Origin: an uncultured Prevotellaceae bacterium
Lineage (GTDB): Bacteria; Bacteroidota; Bacteroidia; Bacteroidales; Bacteroidaceae
Direction: 5' to 3'
Length of the DNA stretch: 36,760 nucleotides
Assembly (NCBI GenBank): GCA_946186505.1
Contig: CAMHNI010000037.1
Coordinates: 1 to 36,760 of the forward strand
The position numbers were made by a program, and so were the translations under genes. How positions within the stretch are numbered: the first letter of the stretch is position 1; the number at the start of each line of letters is the position of its first letter. Below, piece by piece: positions 7,453 to 13,947 of the stretch. Under the pieces are notes generated by a model, which saw only the letters and a list, made by a program, of their open reading frames with translations, was not told where the DNA came from and did not search any database.

Positions 7453-7992
7453 ATGATAAAACGACTGACACTCATTATCGCCGTGTGCCTGACAACTGTC
7501 TTAGGCATACAGGCACAGGCTACGCAGAAAAAGCCGTCGCCCAATGATGTGCTGGCAGACATCCGCAAGAAATACGCCTCGGTGAAGGAGCGCCTGGAGT
7601 ATAGGAAGAAGGCGGAGCTGCCGCCCGACGAGACGGTGGTGACCAGCAACTACATGGCTGCTGGTGCAGGTCCTGTCAAGGATGTCACCCGCTATTACTA
7701 CAGTGGCGACTACGACGAGGACTTGGGCCGCGAAGCCTACGAGGTCTATTTCATGGTGCGTAAGTATAACGTCGGTGCCAGGGACTACTACCAGGAGTTC
7801 CTCTTCGATGAAGGCAAGCTCATCTTCTACTTCGAGAAGTCGGGTATCAGCGAGACCCGCTACTACTGGGGCCCGGACGGACTGGCCAAGGAGGACATCA
7901 AGGGCGAGCGCCTCTCGGACGAGGTGATGGCATCGCGACTATCCAACGAACTACTCATTGCCTTCAACCTGTTGATGAACCGGGAGTTCTGA
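7453..7992 (+). CDS. Secreted protein of unknown function, end of exporter block
   Basis: A 179-residue protein with a signal peptide (about 1-23, IAVCLTTVLGIQAQA). The mature part is rich in Tyr, Glu, Asp and Lys, with a Lys/Glu helix (KKYASVKERLEYRKKAEL) and a beta-rich middle with many aromatic residues (YYYSGDYDED, RDYYQEFLFDEGKLIFYF). I recognise no family. The gap to the ATPase gene is 9 bases, so the two are co-transcribed. It is probably periplasmic. No clear terminator was seen after it; the next 19 bases lead into the toxin-like fragment. Confidence 0.7.
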   Translation: MIKRLTLIIAVCLTTVLGIQAQATQKKPSPNDVLADIRKKYASVKERLEYRKKAELPPDETVVTSNYMAAGAGPVKDVTRYYYSGDYDEDLGREAYEVYFMVRKYNVGARDYYQEFLFDEGKLIFYFEKSGISETRYYWGPDGLAKEDIKGERLSDEVMASRLSNELLIAFNLLMNREF

Positions 7993-8011
7993 ATTTAGGA
8001 AGACAATATAG

Positions 8012-8428
8012 ACAACTGTAAGAATAAAGAGCGACATAAGACATTTATTATCAGAACTCCATGCTTTGCAGGGTGTTGACTTTGTGCGCCAGCTTAAAAT
8101 GATTACCGCCCGCAGAGAGTTCCATCCTTATGAAACAGACTCTGAAATTTTTTATGTCGGAGGTGATGACGATGCAGACTTTCCGAGACTTCTTGATGCC
8201 GCCCGTAAGGCAGTTGCCCTTGGCTATCGTGTCTATATCCTGCCAAACCCACATGGAATAAGAACTGCTGATTTCATTTTTGAGCGTAAAGGTGTTTACA
8301 GGATGTATGACCTGAAAACCGTCTATGGCAAGAACTCCGTTGACTCCCAGTTGCTGGATTCCATTGACCAAGCAAACCGTATCCTACTCAACATGACTTC
8401 GGAATACAATCCGCGCTCATTCTCGTAA
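8012..8428 (+). pseudogene. Orphan CdiA-CT-like nuclease domain fragment
   Basis: The frame is open from 8012 (after a TAG at 8009-8011) to TAA at 8426-8428, about 138 codons, with no ATG near the front; the earliest plausible start is TTG 8066, and a later ATG lies at 8099. The C-terminal part has the spacing of a PD-(D/E)xK nuclease: ADFIF, then YDLKT, then a helix containing QANRILLNM. This resembles the tRNase domain found at the C-terminus of CdiA and of phage-borne polymorphic toxins. No secretion, repeat or head domain precedes it and no obvious immunity gene follows. Base composition is noticeably more AT-rich than the neighbours. I infer a horizontally acquired remnant, either displaced or decayed; a real small gene cannot be excluded. 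Confidence 0.45.
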
Positions 8429-8526
8429 CCTTCCCGCTCTATTTGCTCTATGAAATAAGCATTAGGGTAGTTGGATGGGTAGAAAAGACCTGACGGGAAA
8501 AGCGGCATTCCAAGATGGTGCACATT

Positions 8527-8569
8527 GCACAAAACGACCGAAATGTGCACGTTTTGGTCGTTTTTGTGC
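8527..8569. repeat. Inverted repeat upstream of the etf promoter
   Basis: GCACAAAACGACC (8527-8539) pairs with GGTCGTTTTTGTGC (8556-8569), perfect apart from one bulged base, with a 16-base loop that itself contains GTGCAC. It ends 6 bases before the -33 element of the etfB promoter. It may terminate transcription from the left or be an operator. Confidence 0.6.
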
Positions 8570-8575
8570 ATTTTA

Positions 8576-8607
8576 TTTGGCTGTGTGCGCAAAAAGTAGT
8601 ACCTTTG
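8576..8607 (+). promoter_or_regulatory. Promoter of the etfB operon
   Basis: TTTG (8576-8579), a 20-base spacer and TACCTTTG (8600-8607) form a textbook Bacteroidetes promoter. The ATG of etfB is 41 bases after the -7 element. The leader is AT-rich. Confidence 0.8.
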
Positions 8608-8648
8608 CGGCCGATTTCAGGAAATCATTATAACACATTATATTATTT

Positions 8649-9521
8649 ATGGCATTAAAAATTGTAGTGCTGGCCAAGCAAGTGCCAGACACCCGTAATG
8701 TGGGTAAGGACGCCATGACCGCCGAAGGAACGGTGAATCGCGCTGCCCTACCCGCTATCTTCAATCCAGAAGACTTGAATGCCCTGGAGCAGGCCCTTCG
8801 TTTGAAGGAGCAGAATCCAGGCTCAACAGTAGGAATCCTCACGATGGGTCCTCCACGTGCAGGTGAGATTATCCGTCAGGGACTTTATCGTGGTGCTGAT
8901 ACCGGTTGGCTGCTCACCGACCGTCTGTTTGCCGGTGCCGATACCCTCGCTACCTCTTACGCTCTGGCTACTGCCATCAAGAAGATTGGCGACGTGGATA
9001 TCGTAATTGGTGGTCGTCAGGCCATCGACGGTGACACCGCCCAGGTAGGTCCTCAGGTGGCCCAGAAGTTAGGTCTCAACCAGGTGACTTACGCCGAGGA
9101 AGTGCTCAGCGTGAAGGATGGCAAGGCAACCATCAAGCGCGTCATCGACGGAGGCGTAGAGACCGTAGAGGCTCCCCTGCCCGTAGTAATCACCGTCAAC
9201 GGAAGTGCTGCCCCCTGTCGTCCCCAGAACGCCAAGCTGGTGATGAAGTACAAGCGTGCTACTTGCCCCATGGAACGTCCTGCTGAGGGAACCGCTTACG
9301 ACAACCTCTACGAGGAGCGTCCCTACCTGACGCTGAACCAGTGGTCGGTAGCCGATGTCGATGGCGACGTGAACCAGTGCGGTCTGGCCGGCTCACCCAC
9401 GAAGGTGAAGGCCATCAAGAACATCGTGTTCCAGGCTAAGGAGTCGAAGACTTTGACGGCTTCTGACGCTGATATCGAGGGAATGATCAAAGAATTGTTG
9501 GACGAGAAAATCATTGGCTAA
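8649..9521 (+). CDS. etfB: Electron transfer flavoprotein subunit beta
   Basis: This 290-residue protein matches the EtfB/FixA family. The N-terminus MALKIVVLAKQVPDTRNVG is typical, followed by the AMP/FAD-site signature region (IGGRQAIDGDTAQVGPQVA, about 118-136) and the ITVNGSAAPCRP segment. EtfB pairs with EtfA to carry electrons between acyl-CoA dehydrogenases and a quinone, ferredoxin or NAD partner in the cytoplasm. etfA and an acyl-CoA dehydrogenase gene lie downstream on the same strand, which supports a butyryl-CoA-type dehydrogenase/ETF unit. It has a strong promoter at 8576-8607. It is longer than the classic 250-residue EtfB, as in the anaerobe group. Whether the complex bifurcates electrons cannot be told by eye. 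Confidence 0.93.
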   Translation: MALKIVVLAKQVPDTRNVGKDAMTAEGTVNRAALPAIFNPEDLNALEQALRLKEQNPGSTVGILTMGPPRAGEIIRQGLYRGADTGWLLTDRLFAGADTLATSYALATAIKKIGDVDIVIGGRQAIDGDTAQVGPQVAQKLGLNQVTYAEEVLSVKDGKATIKRVIDGGVETVEAPLPVVITVNGSAAPCRPQNAKLVMKYKRATCPMERPAEGTAYDNLYEERPYLTLNQWSVADVDGDVNQCGLAGSPTKVKAIKNIVFQAKESKTLTASDADIEGMIKELLDEKIIG

Positions 9522-9523
9522 TG

Positions 9524-9660
9524 AGAGAAGATAAAAGAAGATAAAGGAAGATAGAAGAAGATAGAGGACAATAGTTCTGCTCATCTCAATTGCAAAAGTA
9601 ACGTCTTCTATCTTCGCGGTGACAGCTGCATATCTCCTTCTAACTTCTTCTATCTACATT
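9524..9660 (+). repeat. Purine-tract / pyrimidine-tract pair between etfB and etfA
   Basis: Immediately after the etfB stop a GAAGATARA-type purine tract runs to about 9570. After about 35 ordinary bases, pyrimidine-rich complementary segments appear (CTTCTATCTTC near 9604; CTTCTTCTATCTAC near 9645). The arms can pair in RNA. The whole 153-base gap is accounted for by this structure plus a short AT-rich leader of etfA. Confidence 0.7.
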
Positions 9661-9674
9661 AAAATAAGAACAAT

Positions 9675-10697
9675 ATGAACAACGTATTTGTATATTGCGA
9701 AATAGAAGGTATTCAGGTACAGGAAGTATCTCAGGAGCTGCTGACCAAGGGTCGCAAGCTCGCCAATGAACTGAAGGTCGAGCTCCACGCCGTCGTTGCC
9801 GGCACCGGCATCAAGGGCCAGGTGGAGGACCAGATTCTGCCTTATGGTGTCGATAAACTGTTTGTCTTCGACGCCCCCGAACTGTTCCCCTACACCTCAG
9901 CTCCTCACACTGACATTCTGGTTAACCTCTTCAAGGAGGAGCAGCCTCAGATTTGTCTGATGGGCGCTACCGTCATCGGTCGTGACCTCGGTCCACGTGT
10001 GTCGTCATCGCTGACCAGCGGTCTGACTGCCGACTGCACCGAGCTGGAGATTGGTCCGTATGAGGATAAGAAGGAGGGTAAGGTATATGAGAACCTACTC
10101 TATCAGATTCGTCCTGCTTTCGGTGGTAACATCGTTGCAACCATCGTGAACCCCGACCATCGTCCCCAGATGGCTACCGTCCGTAGCGGTGTCATGCAGA
10201 AGGCACTCTACGAGGGCAAGGCCAAGGGGGAGGTTGTATATCCCGAGGTGTCAAAGTACGTCTCTCCAGAGGCATTTGTCGTGAAGGTGCTCGACCACCA
10301 CGTAGAGGCCGCGAAGCACAACCTGAAGGGTGCGCCCATCGTGGTGGCTGGTGGTTACGGCATGGGTTCGAAGGAGAACTTCGACATGCTGTTCCAGTTG
10401 GCCAAGGTGCTACATGGTGAGGTTGGCGGAAGCCGTGCTGCTGTTGATGCTGGCTGGCTCGACCACGACCGTCAGATTGGTCAGACGGGTGTCACCGTTC
10501 ATCCGAAGGTGTACATAGCCTGCGGTATCTCTGGACAGATTCAGCACATCGCCGGTATGCAGGACTCTGGTATCATCATCTCTGTGAACAGCGACCCCGA
10601 TGCTCCTATCAACCGCATCGCTGACTATGTGATTGTTGGTACCGTGGAAGAGGTAGTTCCCAAGCTGATTAAATATTATAAGCAGAATAGTAAATAA
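9675..10697 (+). CDS. etfA: Electron transfer flavoprotein subunit alpha
   Basis: This 340-residue protein is EtfA/FixB. The N-terminal domain resembles EtfB, and the C-terminal FAD-binding domain is clear: GGSRAAVDAGWLDHDRQIGQ, then VHPKVYIACGISGQIQHIAG, then SVNSDPDAPINRIADYVI. The FAD domain binds the redox flavin that shuttles electrons with the acyl-CoA dehydrogenase encoded downstream. It starts 153 bases after etfB, across a low-complexity inverted tract that could lower expression relative to etfB or act as an mRNA processing site (inference). Length is normal for the family. Confidence 0.94.
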   Translation: MNNVFVYCEIEGIQVQEVSQELLTKGRKLANELKVELHAVVAGTGIKGQVEDQILPYGVDKLFVFDAPELFPYTSAPHTDILVNLFKEEQPQICLMGATVIGRDLGPRVSSSLTSGLTADCTELEIGPYEDKKEGKVYENLLYQIRPAFGGNIVATIVNPDHRPQMATVRSGVMQKALYEGKAKGEVVYPEVSKYVSPEAFVVKVLDHHVEAAKHNLKGAPIVVAGGYGMGSKENFDMLFQLAKVLHGEVGGSRAAVDAGWLDHDRQIGQTGVTVHPKVYIACGISGQIQHIAGMQDSGIIISVNSDPDAPINRIADYVIVGTVEEVVPKLIKYYKQNSK

Positions 10698-10699
10698 AA

Positions 10700-11180
10700 T
10701 TTGGAGATAGAAGAAGATAAAGGAAGATAGAAGAAGATAAAGGACGATAGTTATGACGCGGAGATTTGAGGATATAGTTGCATGGCAGAAGGCTCATCAG
10801 TTTGTGGTGATGACATATCGCACGACAAGGGCTTTTCCAGACTTCGAGAAGTTTGGGCTGTGTTCTCAGTTCCAGCGTGCCGCTGTGTCCATTGCAGCCA
10901 ATATTGCTGAGGGATACAAGAAATTGAGTAAGGCTGATAAACTTCGTTTTTTCAATATTTCTCAGGGTAGTCTCGAAGAATGCAGATATTATTGTATCCT
11001 ATCAAGAGACCTTGGGTATATTGATGAAGCTACTTATCAGCAACTTGTCCAAACAATACTTGACACCAGCTACATGCTGAATGCCTATATCAAAGGTATA
11101 GTTGAGAATAATGCAATAACAGACTAATGTCCTCTATCTCCATCTATCTCCATCTGTCTCCTTCTATCTCCTTCAAAACA
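10700..11180 (+). repeat. Purine/pyrimidine bracket around the four-helix-bundle gene
   Basis: From about 10703 to 10750 lies a GAAGATAAAGGAAGATAGA-type purine tract; from about 11127 to 11178 lies a pyrimidine tract of CTATCTCCATCTATCTCC type. They are imperfect complements, so the transcript could fold with the 124-codon gene at the tip. The arrangement repeats that of the etfB-etfA gap, where the cargo is only about 35 bases. Confidence 0.65.
10753..11127 (+). CDS. Four-helix bundle protein (S23/23S-rRNA-IVS family)
   Basis: This 124-residue protein fits the four-helix bundle family TIGR02436, first seen in 23S rRNA intervening sequences and related to the Avd protein of diversity-generating retroelements. 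Typical features are the opening MTRRFEDIVAWQKAHQF, the FGLCSQFQRAAVSIAANIAE motif, EGY, and the FFNISQGSLEECRYY helix. Members form ring-like oligomers that bind nucleic acid; the role of chromosomal stand-alone copies is not known. It interrupts the etfA to acyl-CoA dehydrogenase order and is bracketed by complementary low-complexity tracts. No reverse transcriptase or variable repeat is seen, so it is not part of a retroelement here. Confidence 0.88.
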   Translation: MTRRFEDIVAWQKAHQFVVMTYRTTRAFPDFEKFGLCSQFQRAAVSIAANIAEGYKKLSKADKLRFFNISQGSLEECRYYCILSRDLGYIDEATYQQLVQTILDTSYMLNAYIKGIVENNAITD

Positions 11181-11187
11181 AAAGAAT

Positions 11188-12918
11188 ATGGCAAACTATT
11201 ATAGCGATCATCCTGAGATCGGGTTCTACTTGAACCACCCCCTGATGGCTCGTATCGTTGAGCTGAAGGAAAAAGGCTTTGCTGATGCAAAGGAATATGA
11301 CTACGCCCCTGTTGACCTGGGCGATGCCATCGAGAACTACAAGCAGATTCTCGACATCACTGGCGACGTGGCTGCCAACATCATCGAGCCCAACTCTGAG
11401 AGTGTTGACCTCGAAGGTCCACACCTCGAGAATGGCCGTATGATCTATGCCTCTAAGACCTACGAGAACCTTGACGCCACCCGTAAGGCTGGTCTGTGGG
11501 GTGTTTCAATGCCTCGTCGTTATGGCGGTCTGAACCTGCCTAACGCTGTGTTCTCTATGCTGTCTGAGATGATTTCTGCTGCTGATGCCGGTTTCCAGAA
11601 CATCTGGAGCCTGCAGTCGTGTATCGACACCCTCTATGAGTTCGGCAGCGAGGAGCAGCGCCAGAAGTACATCCCCCGCGTTTGCGCTGGTGAGGGCATG
11701 TCAATGGACCTCACGGAGCCTGATGCTGGTTCTGACCTGCAGCGCGTGATGCTGAAGGCCACCTTCGATGAGAAGGAGAACTGCTGGCGCCTGAACGGTG
11801 TGAAGCGCTTCATCACCAACGGCGACTCCGACATCCACCTCGTCCTTGCCCGCTCTGAAGAAGGCACGAAGGACGGCCGTGGTCTGTCGATGTTCATCTA
11901 CGACAAGCGCCAGGGCGGTGTCAATGTCCGTCATATCGAGCACAAGCTTGGTATCCACGGCTCACCCACCTGTGAGCTCACCTATAAGAACGCCAAGGCC
12001 GAGCTCTGCGGAAGCACACGTCTGGGTCTGATCAAGTATGTGATGGCCCTGATGAACGGTGCCCGTCTGGGTATCGCCGCACAGTCGGTAGGTGTGGAGC
12101 AGGAGGCTTACAACGAGGGTCTCGCTTACGCTAAGGAGCGTCAGCAGTTTGGTGACAAGATCATCAACTTCCCCGCTGTTTACGATATGCTTTCTCGCAT
12201 GAAGGCCAAGCTGGATGCCGGTCGTTCACTGCTCTATGAGACAGCTGCTTACGTTGACATCTACAAGTGTCTCGAGGACATCGAGCGCGACCGTAAACTG
12301 ACTCCCGAGGAGAAACAGGAGCTGAAGAAGTATCAGCGCCTGGCTGATGCCTTCACCCCACTTGCCAAGGGTATGAACTCTGAGTATGCTAACCAGAACG
12401 CCTACGATGCTATCAGCATCCACGGTGGTTCAGGTTTCATCATGGAGTACAAGAGCCAGCGTCTGTTCCGCGATGCACGTATCTTCTCCATCTACGAGGG
12501 TACCACGCAGCTGCAGGTTGTTGCTGCTATCCGCTACATCACCAACGGCACCATGCTGAACAACATCAAGGATATGTTCGCAGCACTTCCAGAGAATGCT
12601 GATGCAGCTCTGAAGGCCCGTGTCGAGAAGCTCATCCCCGTTTACGAGGAGGCCCTCGCTGCCGTCAAAGCCCTCGAGAATCAGGATGCACAGGACTTCC
12701 TGGCACGCCGTCTCTATGACATGACCGCCGAGATTGTGATGTCGCTGCTCATTATCCGCGACGCCGCCAAGGCTCCCGAGCTGTTCGAGAAGTCTGCCAA
12801 CGTGTATGTCCGCATGGCCGAGGAGGATGTTCTTGGTAAGTCTGCTTACATCAAGGCCTTCCAGATAGAGGATCTCGCCAGCTTCCGTGCTGTGGAGTCT
12901 GCTGGCGGAGAAGCTTAA
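11188..12918 (+). CDS. Acyl-CoA dehydrogenase
   Basis: A 576-residue acyl-CoA dehydrogenase of the long form with a C-terminal extension. Visible signatures are MDLTEPDAGSDLQRVMLKA (flavin/substrate region), the ITNGDSDIHLVLAR strand, HKLGIHGSPTCEL, the AYAKERQQFGDKI helix and the C-terminal IYEGTTQLQ, where E437 is the likely catalytic base. It oxidises an acyl-CoA to the enoyl-CoA and passes electrons to the EtfAB encoded upstream. In anaerobes such a unit often works on short chains, but the substrate cannot be fixed from sequence alone. A strong terminator follows 24 bases after the stop, ending the operon. Confidence 0.93.
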   Translation: MANYYSDHPEIGFYLNHPLMARIVELKEKGFADAKEYDYAPVDLGDAIENYKQILDITGDVAANIIEPNSESVDLEGPHLENGRMIYASKTYENLDATRKAGLWGVSMPRRYGGLNLPNAVFSMLSEMISAADAGFQNIWSLQSCIDTLYEFGSEEQRQKYIPRVCAGEGMSMDLTEPDAGSDLQRVMLKATFDEKENCWRLNGVKRFITNGDSDIHLVLARSEEGTKDGRGLSMFIYDKRQGGVNVRHIEHKLGIHGSPTCELTYKNAKAELCGSTRLGLIKYVMALMNGARLGIAAQSVGVEQEAYNEGLAYAKERQQFGDKIINFPAVYDMLSRMKAKLDAGRSLLYETAAYVDIYKCLEDIERDRKLTPEEKQELKKYQRLADAFTPLAKGMNSEYANQNAYDAISIHGGSGFIMEYKSQRLFRDARIFSIYEGTTQLQVVAAIRYITNGTMLNNIKDMFAALPENADAALKARVEKLIPVYEEALAAVKALENQDAQDFLARRLYDMTAEIVMSLLIIRDAAKAPELFEKSANVYVRMAEEDVLGKSAYIKAFQIEDLASFRAVESAGGEA

Positions 12919-12942
12919 CAGCAGTCTTGACATAAACAACGG

Positions 12943-12980
12943 AACCCGAAGAGTTGCATACCGACTCTTCGGGTTCTTTT
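12943..12980 (+). terminator. Rho-independent terminator of the etf operon
   Basis: AACCCGAAGAGT (12943-12954) pairs perfectly with ACTCTTCGGGTT (12964-12975), with a 9-base loop, followed by a T-rich run (CTTTT). Confidence 0.92.
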
Positions 12981-13029
12981 CACAGGGTAAGATAGTCATT
13001 TGTGTACCAATATCAATTTGAATAAAGAG

Positions 13030-13947
13030 ATGACGCGCGAAAGAGAAATTAGTAAGGTGACATTGGTGGGCAGTGTCGGAAATGCGGTACTGCTGGTCTT
13101 CAAGTTTGTTGCCGGACTGCTGGGACACAGCTCGGCCATGATAGCCGATGCCGTACATTCGCTGTCGGACTTCGCGACTGACCTGGTGGTTCTGGTTTTC
13201 GTGAGCATTAGTGCCAAGCCTCAAGACGAGTCGCATGACTATGGGCATGGGAAGTTCGAGACCATTGCCTCGTTCTTGATAGGACTGGCATTGGTGGCGG
13301 CTGCCGTAGGCATCATCGTGTCGGGTAGTATGAAACTTGCTGCCTGGTGGGGAGGTGAGGCGCTGGAGACTCCAGGATGGATTGCCCTTTGGGCAGCCTT
13401 GCTGTCGATATTGGTGAAGGAACTGCTCTATCAGTACACGGCGCGACGTGGAAAGGCACTGGACTCGCCTGTGATGATTGCCAACGCCTGGCACCATCGT
13501 AGCGATGCGCTCTCATCCATCGGTGCGGCTATCGGCATCGGCGGTGCTATCTGGTTAGGTCATCGGTGGGTGGTGCTCGACCCTATTGCTTCGATTGTCG
13601 TTGGTCTGATGCTGATGCGAGTGGCATGGGAACTGCTCAAGACCAGCATTGGCGAACTGACAGAGTGCTCACTGCCCGCTGAGACGGAGCAGGAGATAGA
13701 GGCGCTGATTCGCTCGTTCCCAGATGTGCAGGAGCCGCATAACCTTCATACCCGTCGCATCGGCAGCCGTATTGCCATTGAGGCTCATGCGCGTATGGAC
13801 GGACGTATGCCGCTTTGCGAAGTCCATGAGCGGGCAACAGCCATCGAGCGGAAACTGAAGGAGCACTTCGGCCCGAAGACACACGTCACCATCCACATGG
13901 AACCTGTCAAAGACTCTTCTGTGACGATGTCATCCCACAGGCAATAA
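13030..13947 (+). CDS. Cation diffusion facilitator (CDF) metal exporter
   Basis: This 305-residue protein has about six membrane segments in its first 210 residues and a cytoplasmic C-terminal domain. CDF metal-site motifs are HSLSDFATD and HDYGHGKFE in the first half and HHRSDALSS in the fifth segment, with IADAVHS in TM2. CDF proteins exchange cytoplasmic Zn(II), Fe(II), Mn(II) or related ions for protons. ATG 13030 is chosen because homologues start shortly before the first membrane segment; a GTG ten codons upstream (13000) is also in frame. The last 18 bases overlap the tail of the convergent PEP-binding gene. The H-D pairing of the second site suggests zinc-type selectivity, which is inference. 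Confidence 0.9.
   Translation: MTREREISKVTLVGSVGNAVLLVFKFVAGLLGHSSAMIADAVHSLSDFATDLVVLVFVSISAKPQDESHDYGHGKFETIASFLIGLALVAAAVGIIVSGSMKLAAWWGGEALETPGWIALWAALLSILVKELLYQYTARRGKALDSPVMIANAWHHRSDALSSIGAAIGIGGAIWLGHRWVVLDPIASIVVGLMLMRVAWELLKTSIGELTECSLPAETEQEIEALIRSFPDVQEPHNLHTRRIGSRIAIEAHARMDGRMPLCEVHERATAIERKLKEHFGPKTHVTIHMEPVKDSSVTMSSHRQ

Noticed and set aside
8323..8592. 89-codon minus-strand open frame over the toxin-like fragment
   Set aside because: It runs through the inverted repeat and the etf promoter and has no recognisable motif; the plus-strand frame carries the nuclease signature.
10753..11127. Diversity-generating retroelement, suggested by the Avd-like four-helix-bundle protein
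   Set aside because: No reverse transcriptase, template repeat or variable target gene is present.
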